This document shows, piece by piece, positions 43,121-52,195 of a DNA stretch of 64,000 nt. Every line of letters begins with the position of its first letter. The stretch's first letter is position 1. A model generated the notes under the pieces. It saw nothing but the letters and a program-made list of their open reading frames with translations. It was not told where the DNA came from and did not search any database. The translations under genes and the position numbers were made by a program. The DNA is from an uncultured Pseudoalteromonas sp. Its GTDB lineage: Bacteria; Pseudomonadota; Gammaproteobacteria; Enterobacterales; Alteromonadaceae. The DNA lies in the NCBI GenBank assembly GCA_947493455.1, contig CANLRB010000007.1:124001-188000 (forward strand), read 5' to 3'.

Positions 43121-45352
43121 TTAGAGTGAACTGTATTTTTCACGTAAACGCTGACGCACAAATTCAGCGATAGTGTTAAACATAAAGGTAAAGACGAAAA
43201 GAACGAACGCCGCTAGGAACAATATACGATAGTGAGTACTACCAACTTCCGACTCTGGCATTTCAACTGCGATATTTGCAGCAAGCGTACGCATACCTTG
43301 GAAAATGCTCCAATCCATAATTGGTGTATTACCTGTCGCCATTAATACAATCATGGTCTCACCAACTGCACGGCCCATTCCCATCATTACAGCCGAGAAA
43401 ATACCTGGGCTTGCGGTCAATAACACGACTCTAACAAGTGTTTGCCACTGAGTAGCGCCTAGTGCTAAAGAACCATTTGATAAGTGTTTAGGTACACTGA
43501 ATACCGCATCTTCAGCAATTGAGAAAATAGTTGGAATAACTGCAAATCCCATCGCAATCCCTACAACAAGCGAGTTGCGCTGATCAAAGGTAATGCCTAG
43601 ATCATTGGTGATATAGCGGCGCACATCACCATCGAACATCCACAACTCAAGTAGTGGACTCATCGCAAAACTAAAGTAACCAACTAAAATAACCACCGGC
43701 ATTAAAATAATCGAGTGCGAACCATCCGGAATCCGATGACGTATAGACTGTGGAATGGCTTGCCAGATAAAGGCAACCAACAAAATACTTATTGGTAACA
43801 AGATGAGTAACAGTACTATCGCAGGCAAATGACTTTCAATCATAGGTGCAAGCCATAATCCAGCTAAGAAACCAAGTATTACCGTTGGTAATGCTTCCAT
43901 AATCTCGACAGTAGGCTTAATAATACGGCGCAGCTCTGGCGACATAAAGTAAGCGGTATAAATCGCCGCCGAAAGTGCAATCGGCACCGCGAATAACATA
44001 GCATATAAAGCTGCTTTAATTGTACCGAATGAAATTGGGATCAAAGATAGCTTAGATTCAAAGTCATCACTTGCTGATGTCGACTGCCAGATATAATCAG
44101 GTCCTGGATAGCCTTCATACCAAACTTCTTGCCACAACGCACTCCATGTCACTTCAGGGTGTTCATTCTCTATCTCAAGAACCGTAATTTTATCACTCGA
44201 TAAAACCATTGCCGCATTAGAACGAGGAGAAATTGCAAACATTGAAATTGCACCATCAACCACCTGACCACGCCACAACTCAGCTTCACTTGTCGTGTAA
44301 TATAAGCCCAATTCACCATTGCTGTTCACACTAAAGAAAGTACGGCGATAAAACTCACTGTAAAGTGCACTCAGGGTCGTATCTTTTGTTTCAAACGCGC
44401 GCACTTTGGTAAATTCACGACCGTTATCTGTGTTGACTTCAAACCATTGTGAAATTTCACCGTTATCATTTACTAACATAAGCGAATTGGCACCGGCAAG
44501 TAACTGCATCGAAACTAAGTTCGCATTTTCTTGATTAGCAGCGAGTACTTGAATGAGACTCACTTCTTCAATGTCACGCGTATCAAATACGTAAACCTTA
44601 TTGGCGGCACGCACAAAAGCACGTGTTCCATCAGGTGACAGCATGACTTCATCAGGCGTATTCTCAACTTTCAATTGGTGTGACTCTAATGTCCACTCGA
44701 TTTCCTCGGTCATGAAGTTTTCTTCACCAAGAAGTTGATTGAAGCTAAGCTCACCATTTTGTGATAAAGCTAAAACAAAAATACTTTCTTCGTCATTACC
44801 AAATGCAAATTGTTTGATGGCATCTCCTGATTCAACAACCTGCATTGAGGTTTGCCCATAAGGAAACTTTACTTCAGGTGTTATGTGTCGTTTGTTGTCA
44901 GGAAAACTCACAGCAAAGCTCGGTTCAACAAAAACAATTCCGCCATTGTCAAAACCGTAAGCGTATAAACCTTGATGTGGCGCACTTTTAGCAAATGCAG
45001 TAACTTGATTTTCAAACGTCAGCGCAATGCTAGCGATGCTTTGGCCTGTTTTTTCGCCTTTAATATGGTAGAAGTCTACCTTATCATTTGCGAGGGTATA
45101 GCCAATTTCGCTCTGCTCTTCCATACCAACAGCGCGAATACTCGCTGCATTGTTCGTCACAAAGCTATTTCTTACCGAGACCTGTGCCGATTCAAAGATC
45201 GGTTGTACAACGTACAGTAAATAAAAGAAAATCAACAACAGTGCCACTAATACAAGCGTACCACCTGCAGAAATACTATATTTAGCCAATTTGTCTTTTA
45301 TTAAACGGCTTCTATCCGTATTTAAATTGGACTTTGGCGGATGGGAAGTCAT
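43121..45352 (-). CDS. pstC: Phosphate ABC transporter permease PstC, long form
   Basis: A 743-residue permease, more than twice the length of E. coli PstC (319). After one N-terminal span (about 30-53) comes a large region (about 60-440) with repeated strand patterns suggesting a beta-propeller. Then follows the six-span transport domain including SLALGATQWQTLVRVVLLTA and AVGETMIVLMATGNTP. The ATG at 45352 has AAGGAT seven bases upstream; an in-frame TTG just before is less likely. First gene of pstC-pstA-pstB-phoU, behind Pho-box-like repeats. No pstS is present in the operon. Confidence 0.92.
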   Translation of the reverse strand: MTSHPPKSNLNTDRSRLIKDKLAKYSISAGGTLVLVALLLIFFYLLYVVQPIFESAQVSVRNSFVTNNAASIRAVGMEEQSEIGYTLANDKVDFYHIKGEKTGQSIASIALTFENQVTAFAKSAPHQGLYAYGFDNGGIVFVEPSFAVSFPDNKRHITPEVKFPYGQTSMQVVESGDAIKQFAFGNDEESIFVLALSQNGELSFNQLLGEENFMTEEIEWTLESHQLKVENTPDEVMLSPDGTRAFVRAANKVYVFDTRDIEEVSLIQVLAANQENANLVSMQLLAGANSLMLVNDNGEISQWFEVNTDNGREFTKVRAFETKDTTLSALYSEFYRRTFFSVNSNGELGLYYTTSEAELWRGQVVDGAISMFAISPRSNAAMVLSSDKITVLEIENEHPEVTWSALWQEVWYEGYPGPDYIWQSTSASDDFESKLSLIPISFGTIKAALYAMLFAVPIALSAAIYTAYFMSPELRRIIKPTVEIMEALPTVILGFLAGLWLAPMIESHLPAIVLLLILLPISILLVAFIWQAIPQSIRHRIPDGSHSIILMPVVILVGYFSFAMSPLLELWMFDGDVRRYITNDLGITFDQRNSLVVGIAMGFAVIPTIFSIAEDAVFSVPKHLSNGSLALGATQWQTLVRVVLLTASPGIFSAVMMGMGRAVGETMIVLMATGNTPIMDWSIFQGMRTLAANIAVEMPESEVGSTHYRILFLAAFVLFVFTFMFNTIAEFVRQRLREKYSSL

Positions 45353-45399
45353 CAAACTATCCTTTGGTATTTAAGTTGCGTGCATTATATTTCGTCAAG

Positions 45400-45417
45400 A
45401 TGACATTAATGTTACAC
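45400..45417 (-). promoter_or_regulatory. Possible second Pho box upstream of pstC
   Basis: Read on the minus strand, GTGTAAC and ATGTCAT lie 11 bases apart with an AT-rich spacer. One unit fits the CTGTCAT consensus at six of seven positions, the other only partly. It lies between the better box and the pstC start. Confidence 0.4.
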
Positions 45418-45439
45418 CAGATAGAAATATTGCTAAATG

Positions 45440-45457
45440 ATGACAAAAAAGTGACAA
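45440..45457 (-). promoter_or_regulatory. Pho box upstream of pstC
   Basis: Read on the minus strand, two direct repeats (TTGTCAC and TTGTCAT) are 11 bases apart, close to the PhoB consensus of two CTGTCAT units separated by four AT-rich bases. A third, weaker unit (TTGTCTA) follows the same 11-base phase at 45463-45469. The site is about 90 bp upstream of pstC. Confidence 0.7.
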
Positions 45458-45606
45458 AAAAATAGACAACTGGATTACAAATTAAGTTGGACAAAATAGC
45501 AAATAAGTACAATACTTAATGTGCATTTAGAAGAATGCTTTAATGAATTGATATAAAAGAGTTTTCTTCACTTTCGTTTCGCGCTAACAATAAAGAGAAT
45601 TAAATC

Positions 45607-46122
45607 ATGAAGCAGTTAGTTTTAACCTTAATCGGTCCCGATAAGCCCGGTCTCGTAGAAAAAGTATCCGCCATAGTACTGCAACATAAAGCCAATTGGT
45701 TGGCGAGCAATTTAAGTCATTTATGTGGCCATTTTGCAGGCATATTACAAATCGAAGTTCCTGAAGAGCAATTGCAAGCACTCAAGCTTGAGTTACATAA
45801 TATAGACGATTTGGAAATAAAAATTGAAGCGGGGCAAGATGTACTTAACGATACGAGTAAACAACTCAACTTTGTGATTACAGGCAATGACAGGCCAGGT
45901 ATAGTACAAGAGCTTTCAAGTGTAATTCGCCATAAAGGCGCCTCAATCATTCACTTTACGTCAACGCAACAAAGTGCACCAAACTGGGGTGGCTCACTAT
46001 TTAATGCAGTTGCAACTGTTGAACTACCTGAAGGGCTTAATAAAGAAGAAGTCATCACTGCGCTTGAGTCGATTACCAGTGATTTAGTGGTCGATGTAGA
46101 GTCAAGCAAAGACTGCGCTTAA
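45607..46122 (+). CDS. gcvR: Glycine cleavage system transcriptional repressor GcvR
   Basis: A 171-residue protein with two ACT domains (about 3-78 and 86-165), each starting with a ligand loop: LIGPDKPGLVEKVSAIV and ITGNDRPGIVQELSSVI. In E. coli GcvR binds glycine and the activator GcvA to repress the glycine cleavage operon. It has no DNA-binding domain, as expected. Here it is monocistronic, and bcp, its frequent neighbour, is not next to it. Confidence 0.9.
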   Translation: MKQLVLTLIGPDKPGLVEKVSAIVLQHKANWLASNLSHLCGHFAGILQIEVPEEQLQALKLELHNIDDLEIKIEAGQDVLNDTSKQLNFVITGNDRPGIVQELSSVIRHKGASIIHFTSTQQSAPNWGGSLFNAVATVELPEGLNKEEVITALESITSDLVVDVESSKDCA

Positions 46123-46134
46123 GCTCAATTAATA

Positions 46135-46172
46135 CGACCAATCAATCTTGCGTAAACCATATTGATTGGTCG
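46135..46172. terminator. Long hairpin between the gcvR and panP 3' ends
   Basis: CGACCAATCAAT (46135-46146) pairs perfectly with ATTGATTGGTCG (46161-46172), a 12-bp stem with a 14-base loop between two convergent genes. There is no T-run on either strand, so termination would be atypical. Confidence 0.6.
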
Positions 46173-46193
46173 CTCCTGCTCATCAACATCGTA

Positions 46194-47867
46194 TTACGAT
46201 GTCATGTATTTGCTCAGATACTTTTTAAATATCGGGTCCGTTTTTGCCAACTCTCTTTGCTCCGCTAAGATATCATGTAATATCTCTTTGGATGTGAGTG
46301 GATTCGCCAATACTACACGAAAAACGACTGTGGGTAATTTGTCGTACTGATGTGGATTCAGACGAGTTCTCGAAACAAAAGAGCGTCCGGCTTCACGTTG
46401 GCGTTTTTGCATACTCGCGGTAAAGCGATTGAGTGCCGCATAAATATCTAACCGAGTTTGTTCATCGGCATTGACTAGTACTGATTTAATTTGCTCGGGT
46501 ACATAGCGGTAAGTCAGTAAACATAATTCAGGCTCTGAAATAAGTTCAAAGTCATCTTCTTGTTCAATTAGTTCAGCGAAATAACGCGCTTTTTCCAAGC
46601 TTTTATCAATTAGTAATTGGTAGCCTTTGCGGCCGATGATACATAAACTCGCATGAACCAACATTGCCATACCTGGGCGACTGCCCTCTAAAGTATGACT
46701 GCCTAAATCTTTTGAACCTTTACGTAAAATATATTCAGCATGATGCTCGATTACATTACACGCATCGGGTTGCTTAAATAAAACAATTCCCGCCCCCATT
46801 GGTACATACATTTGCTTATGCGCATCAATGGTGATTGAATCGGCTCTTTCAGCGCCATCAAGCAATGCGCGTGCATTATTGGATAACAATGTGGCCCCGC
46901 CCCACGCAGCGTCAATATGAAAGTGGCAACCGAGTTCTACACTAAGATCAGCCAAATCATGTAAAGGATCAATATTACCGGTCTCTGTTGTGCCTGCAAC
47001 CCCAACAATGGCCATCACTTTAATATTATTCGCTTGCAGCTGCTCTGCTTTTTCGCGCATTTTATCAACATTGACGCGGTTGTTTTCATCAGTTTCTATC
47101 GCAATAAAATTGCTGCGACCAATACCAAGTACATCAGCCGCTTTTCCTAATGAGTAGTGTCCGCGTTCTGATACAAGCACGGCGAGTCCCTTATAGCCAT
47201 AATGCAACATTGCAGCCATAAGACCTTCACTATTAATGCCCTTAAAATCGCCATCTGGGCCAAGTAGTTTATTTCTGGCAATCCAAAGCGCTGAAATATT
47301 CGCAACAGTACCACCTGAACAAAAAGCGCCTAACGCACTTTTTGCACTGTGCATACACTTCTTGTAAAACGTTTCGTCCTCACCATAAACAAGGTGGTGC
47401 ATCATGCCAAGTACTTGTCTTTCAAGGGGAGTAAACGCTTTTGATGTCTCGATTTTCACCAGATTTTGGTTTAGCCCCACCATCAACTTTGACAGAGGTA
47501 AAACAAAATGTGGTAATGCCGACGTCATATGACCAATAAAACTCGGTGCCGCGGTGTGAACCGAATGTGCCACAAGCTGCTCCATAAGCTGCTGAGCATG
47601 CTCAGAAACAAAACGAGGCTCCTCGGGAATATGGGCGTCTTGAAAGTCTTTTTCAATTTCGTGCAAGGGCTTTTCGACAGCCGCAATGTTTTCATTCAAA
47701 AAGCCTGCAAGGTTATTTGAAATATCTTGTTCGATTTTAGCAAGAGTCGAACCAGGTGCTTCTGGCACGGTAAAAATTCTAAATAATGACTCTTCAGAGG
47801 CAACCGCTGAACGCTTAACGTCAACCATACTACTCATTTTTTCCAATAAATTAACAAACATATTCAT
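46194..47867 (-). CDS. panP: PLP-dependent aspartate 1-decarboxylase PanP
   Basis: A 557-residue group II PLP decarboxylase. PanP-type enzymes make beta-alanine from aspartate for coenzyme A in Vibrio and relatives that lack pyruvoyl PanD. K351 in TIDAHKQMYVPMGAG binds PLP, D319 lies in HIDAAWGG, and SGGTVANISALW (184-195) is present. The PanP subgroup is suggested by length and by PSFIGHMTSALPHFVLPLSK. A glutamate decarboxylase-like substrate cannot be fully ruled out by eye. It is transcribed alone; two near ATGs exist (47867 and 47861). Confidence 0.85.
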   Translation of the reverse strand: MNMFVNLLEKMSSMVDVKRSAVASEESLFRIFTVPEAPGSTLAKIEQDISNNLAGFLNENIAAVEKPLHEIEKDFQDAHIPEEPRFVSEHAQQLMEQLVAHSVHTAAPSFIGHMTSALPHFVLPLSKLMVGLNQNLVKIETSKAFTPLERQVLGMMHHLVYGEDETFYKKCMHSAKSALGAFCSGGTVANISALWIARNKLLGPDGDFKGINSEGLMAAMLHYGYKGLAVLVSERGHYSLGKAADVLGIGRSNFIAIETDENNRVNVDKMREKAEQLQANNIKVMAIVGVAGTTETGNIDPLHDLADLSVELGCHFHIDAAWGGATLLSNNARALLDGAERADSITIDAHKQMYVPMGAGIVLFKQPDACNVIEHHAEYILRKGSKDLGSHTLEGSRPGMAMLVHASLCIIGRKGYQLLIDKSLEKARYFAELIEQEDDFELISEPELCLLTYRYVPEQIKSVLVNADEQTRLDIYAALNRFTASMQKRQREAGRSFVSRTRLNPHQYDKLPTVVFRVVLANPLTSKEILHDILAEQRELAKTDPIFKKYLSKYMTS

Positions 47868-48090
47868 TGTTCAAGGGCGCTAACTGTACTGTAAATGTGG
47901 CGAAATGTCTTGTATTTAGCTAAAAAGTCATTCCGATTTACATGGCATATACGAATAATCTCCATAAAACAGCTCATATTTTTTCAATTTAAACTATATT
48001 TTTTTATTATTTTTCATAGAAATAATAAATATATTAGAATTATACGAATTTGCGAATTTATTTGCGGCATCACATAACAAGGAAAACGTC

Positions 48091-50004
48091 ATGTATAAAC
48101 ACGGATTACGTTGGTTGTTAATTTGTACTCTAGTTTTTGTAACTTGTCTCAGTGGTTATGTCTATTACATATACAACCATACTTACAATGACGTTATGAC
48201 AACAGTGGATAGCAAATTGCTTAACGCAGCGACCAGTGTTCGTTATATTCTAGGAGAGGATTATCATGATCACATTTCCGGCCCAAACCATATTGACCGC
48301 AGCGTCTATTTAGCCAAAGCAAAACAGTTATCCGAGTTCGCAGCACAACTCGAGCTTGAATACGTGTACAGCATGGTTTTAGTAGACGGTAAAGTACACT
48401 TCGCATCATCTAGCTATACCAACGACGACCTTGAAAACAATAAACTATCTTACTTTTATGATATTTATCATGAAGCGACTGATACAAATCGAAAAGCTTT
48501 TTACTCAACGGAGCCTGTCTATGAGTACTCACAAGACAAATGGGGGCACTTTAAGTCTATTTTTATTCCTTATTATGCAAATGATGGTACCGTTTATCTA
48601 ACTGGCGCCGACATCACCATCAAAGATCTTGAAGTAAAATTAGAAAAAAGCGTGCAACAAGCGATCATTACAGGTGGTTTCTTCTTTTTTATTGCTGTTA
48701 TACTGGCTCTTTTCTATATCCTTGTTTTAAAGCGGAATATGAGTACTGATACCGCAACAGGATACCCCAACCATATTGCATTAGAACGCAAAATAGCGCG
48801 TAGCAAACAGTTACATTTGCAACTGATGATTTTAATTGTCAATGACTTAGAAGATATAAATAGTTTTTACGGCAATCAAATCGGAGATCAAGTTGTCACC
48901 ACATTACTCGATAAACTTGCAACCACAATTAGCGATGAATGTACCCTTTACCGCTTATCAAATAACAAAATTGTCATCTTAAGCCGCTCACTTTCACCGC
49001 AACACCTTGAACAACTAGTCAGTCAGTTCAACCAAAATACGCCCATCATGAGCGACCCTTTTATCTACCTCACTCTGTGCGCTGGCGTTGCCAAAGGCAA
49101 TAAAGAGATGCTCCTTGAGAATGCGCACATCGCGGCACTACAAGCAAAGCAAAGTCGACAAAGTATTGTCTACTTTTCAGCTGCCCTTGATGAAGTAAAA
49201 AATCAATATCAACATAACATTGTCATGGCAAAAACAGTCAGAGATGCATTTGAATTAGACCGCCTGCAACCGCACTTTCAAGCTGTATTCGATATCCGTT
49301 CAAAACAGCCTTTGTTCTTTGAAAGCCTAGCGCGTATTCACAGTGAAGACGATACTTTATTATTACCTGACGATTTCTTATCCGTTATCAATCGCTCTCG
49401 CATGGATGGTAAATTAACACAGCAAATATTTAAGAAATGTGCACATCGCTTTCGCGACAGTAATATTTGCTGGAGTATGAATATTACCGCCCAAGATGTG
49501 CTCGACCCAATGATGATTGATTATTTGATCAGTGAATTAAAACGCTACCCGCGTCCTGCAAATATCACATTTGAGCTAATCGAAACCGAAGCCATTGCAA
49601 ATTTCAATGAAGCACGAAATTTTATTGATATGGTTAGAAATTTAGGATGCAAAGTATTTGTCGATGACTTTGGCACTGGCTATTCGAATATTTCAAATAT
49701 ACTCAAACTTAATGTTGATGGCGTAAAATTGGATGGCTCGTTAGTGAGTCGGGTGACCTGTGACAAAGACGCTTACTTGTTCGTAAAACACCTTGTTCAA
49801 TTTACTGAGCAAGTTAAACTCGTATTAGTAGCCGAATGCGTTGAAAACAAACTCACCGCTGATAAACTCATTGCAGCAGGCGTTCGTTATCTGCAAGGCT
49901 ACTACTACTCGTCGCCGCAAGGCGATATTGAGCCGACTACAGCTGTACTTTTAAGCGATGACTCGATTGACCACTCGCCCAATATTTTCGTTCAAAAGGC
50001 GTAA
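48091..50004 (+). CDS. Membrane GGDEF (degenerate)/EAL protein with periplasmic sensor
   Basis: A 637-residue inner-membrane protein. Two spans (about 8-28 and 190-212) flank a periplasmic sensor of about 160 residues, probably Cache-like. The GGDEF domain is degenerate (RLSNNKIVIL where RxGGDEF is expected). The EAL domain reads ESL instead of EAL but keeps most catalytic residues: the motif glutamate, the asparagine in MNITAQD, glutamate in LIETEAI, VDDFGTGYSN, KLDGSL and AECVEN. Probably a phosphodiesterase or a c-di-GMP receptor. Its last 68 bases overlap the 3' end of trmB on the other strand. Confidence 0.88.
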   Translation: MYKHGLRWLLICTLVFVTCLSGYVYYIYNHTYNDVMTTVDSKLLNAATSVRYILGEDYHDHISGPNHIDRSVYLAKAKQLSEFAAQLELEYVYSMVLVDGKVHFASSSYTNDDLENNKLSYFYDIYHEATDTNRKAFYSTEPVYEYSQDKWGHFKSIFIPYYANDGTVYLTGADITIKDLEVKLEKSVQQAIITGGFFFFIAVILALFYILVLKRNMSTDTATGYPNHIALERKIARSKQLHLQLMILIVNDLEDINSFYGNQIGDQVVTTLLDKLATTISDECTLYRLSNNKIVILSRSLSPQHLEQLVSQFNQNTPIMSDPFIYLTLCAGVAKGNKEMLLENAHIAALQAKQSRQSIVYFSAALDEVKNQYQHNIVMAKTVRDAFELDRLQPHFQAVFDIRSKQPLFFESLARIHSEDDTLLLPDDFLSVINRSRMDGKLTQQIFKKCAHRFRDSNICWSMNITAQDVLDPMMIDYLISELKRYPRPANITFELIETEAIANFNEARNFIDMVRNLGCKVFVDDFGTGYSNISNILKLNVDGVKLDGSLVSRVTCDKDAYLFVKHLVQFTEQVKLVLVAECVENKLTADKLIAAGVRYLQGYYYSSPQGDIEPTTAVLLSDDSIDHSPNIFVQKA

Positions 50005-50602
50005 CAGCTTGGTCAGCATGATAAGGTTCAGCCGGAGCCTCTATTCCGGCAATTTCTAGTGCGCGTGAAAACTCTTCAATATAAAGTTGCCAATTACTGC
50101 GAACTTCTAGTAAACCGCCAATCTTTGGTATAAATGGAAAAACCGGTGCACCATGCCAGCGACGGCCTAGATGCTTCGCTTTTGGCCATGGATTTGGGTA
50201 AAGTAAATAATGGTGTGTCACGGGCCAGTTTGCCGCCACGATTAAACGCCAAAAATCGTTTAAATCAGCGCGCACTAAAATATATTGACCACACTCATCT
50301 TGCTTATATTCAATATCATGTTTATCAAGTCGATGCGATGATTTATCAACACCTATCACCAGCGCATTTGGATGTAATTTTGCCAAATTAGCCGTACTTT
50401 CACCAACGCCACAGCATGAATCTAATACAATGTCCCCTGCAAATGCGATAACACGTGCATTAACCTCGTCAAAGGCTTGCTGCGTATGCGCCGCAATCGG
50501 TTTTTTAAATTCCGCTTTAAGGTGCTTTTCAACAACCTCATCTAATTTATCATGCAGGCCAGGTTGATTTGTAGTGATTGAGCGTGAGATAGAGTCAGAC
50601 AT
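49937..50602 (-). CDS. trmB: TrmB-like tRNA (guanine-N7) methyltransferase
   Basis: A 221-residue SAM-dependent methyltransferase. The SAM loop is VLDSCCGVGESTANLAKLHP (about 59-78), and the TrmB signature YPNPWPKAKHLGRRWHG (about 134-150) carries the conserved Pro-Trp-Pro-Lys and Arg-Arg. TrmB methylates G46 of tRNA at N7. It is shorter than E. coli TrmB (239) and the SAM loop (CCGVG rather than GxGxG) is unusual, so it may be a paralogue rather than the main enzyme. It lies convergent with and overlaps the GGDEF/EAL gene. Confidence 0.75.
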   Translation of the reverse strand: MSDSISRSITTNQPGLHDKLDEVVEKHLKAEFKKPIAAHTQQAFDEVNARVIAFAGDIVLDSCCGVGESTANLAKLHPNALVIGVDKSSHRLDKHDIEYKQDECGQYILVRADLNDFWRLIVAANWPVTHHYLLYPNPWPKAKHLGRRWHGAPVFPFIPKIGGLLEVRSNWQLYIEEFSRALEIAGIEAPAEPYHADQAVTPFERKYWASGQSSHRLKVQL

Positions 50603-50659
50603 GAAATAAACTATATAGATAAAAATAGGTATTCTAAAAGGTCACAGCCAAAGAGTAAA

Positions 50660-52192
50660 TTAATGGTGTATTTCTTTTGCTATACGAATTATAAACTGCG
50701 CACCTTTATCGATTTCGCTGCTCACACTAATTGAGCCTCCGAGCTTCTTTTGTACGATTGCATACACAATATTCATGCCAAGCCCTATCCCCCCCTGCGC
50801 TCGCTTTGTCGTATAAAAGGGCTCAAAAATATTGTCTAAAACTTGCTCACTCATCCCTTGACCATCATCCCAATAATGCAATGTTATGAAACCATCTTTA
50901 TTTTCGCTTAGGTCAATATGAACGATTCCTCGTTCTTTGTTTTCAAAACCATGTCTCACAGAGTTTTGTACCAAATGCGAAACTAATTGCGTAATCGCAC
51001 TTGGGTGTGTTGTTACTTCTAAATTGGCATCACCATCTACTTCAAAATGAATGGTCTCTTTTTGCAAAATAACTGAAAATGATTGCATCACCTTATCAAT
51101 ATGGGGCACCAGTTTAACTGGACGTATTGGATCCACTATATGATCTGCACCCACCTCTTTAAAGCTAGACAACAGTTCAATGACACGATTAATCGCTTTA
51201 TCAGATTGTCCTAACGCATCGCTAAATTGCGTCAAATTGGTAACGAGCATTTTTTTAGATAACTTGCCATTATCAATCGCTTCTAACAGGCTAGCAATTT
51301 CATCGGTCATAAAGCTATTTGTCGTAACCGCGATACCCAGCGGCGTATTAATCTCATGAGCGACGCCACTCACCAACCCGCCGAGTGAGTCCATTTTTTC
51401 TGCCTCCGAGAGTTGCTTTTGAACCTCAGCAAGTTTTTGACTACGTTGTTCCACTTTGTATTCCAAATTAGAATTAGTCTGCAACAACTCTGATTTCATC
51501 TGTTCAATTGTAACCAACAGTGAGTTAAGCCCCTTATAAAGCTGCCCCATTTCATTTTTATGGCGATAATCTAATGGGCGATCAAACTTTTTATGCACTG
51601 TGATCACGTTTACTTTATTGCGTAGTTCGAGTAATGGACGGGCAATGATGAATTGCGTAAAATAAGCGGCTACTAGCGAAATAGTAATGACGAGAGGAAT
51701 TATAAGTAATGCATCGACAATACTTTGTTCGATGGATTGCAGTACCTGATCTAATGACAATTGCATGTAAACGCTGCCGTATCGGGTGCCTTGAATGGAT
51801 ACTGGCAAATAAATTTGCAATCTATCGCTATTAAGTTCAGTACGTTCATTCGCTACATTGCTGGGCTCTATAAAAACTAAACTATTTTGATTTTGATAAC
51901 GCAGCTTTGGCTGTTGTTTAATATCAAATAAATAGACTTGTTCAACGTAAGAATAGGAACGTAAACTGGTGATAATATCCGCTGCGGCATCACGATCATC
52001 CAACAGTAAAACCTTTGTAAAACTGTGAGTATGCGCCTGCGCTAAGTTTTGCATATGCTCTATTTGCGTGGTTTTAAAACGTTCCAGTGAGTGATATATA
52101 AATATCCCACCACACAGTGAAAACACAATTAAACAAGCTAACATCACGAGCAATGTTAGCTGTACCCGAATGGTGACAAAGAATCTTTTCAT
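50660..52192 (-). CDS. Membrane sensor histidine kinase
   Basis: A 510-residue kinase. Two spans (about 10-33 and 158-178) enclose a periplasmic sensor of about 125 residues. A HAMP-like linker follows (about 180-235), then a coiled coil, the H-box with H279 in SGVAHEINTPLG, and the ATPase domain with NSVRHG, DDGQGMSEQ and GIGLGMNIVY. No partner response regulator is adjacent. It starts three bases after the end of the split sulfurtransferase gene, so the two would share one transcript. Confidence 0.9.
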   Translation of the reverse strand: MKRFFVTIRVQLTLLVMLACLIVFSLCGGIFIYHSLERFKTTQIEHMQNLAQAHTHSFTKVLLLDDRDAAADIITSLRSYSYVEQVYLFDIKQQPKLRYQNQNSLVFIEPSNVANERTELNSDRLQIYLPVSIQGTRYGSVYMQLSLDQVLQSIEQSIVDALLIIPLVITISLVAAYFTQFIIARPLLELRNKVNVITVHKKFDRPLDYRHKNEMGQLYKGLNSLLVTIEQMKSELLQTNSNLEYKVEQRSQKLAEVQKQLSEAEKMDSLGGLVSGVAHEINTPLGIAVTTNSFMTDEIASLLEAIDNGKLSKKMLVTNLTQFSDALGQSDKAINRVIELLSSFKEVGADHIVDPIRPVKLVPHIDKVMQSFSVILQKETIHFEVDGDANLEVTTHPSAITQLVSHLVQNSVRHGFENKERGIVHIDLSENKDGFITLHYWDDGQGMSEQVLDNIFEPFYTTKRAQGGIGLGMNIVYAIVQKKLGGSISVSSEIDKGAQFIIRIAKEIHH

Positions 52193-52195
52193 ACA

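Noticed and set aside
47895-48077. A plus-strand 60-codon reading frame before the GGDEF/EAL gene
   Set aside because: It is AT-rich sequence of low complexity with no start signal; it more likely contains the promoter region.
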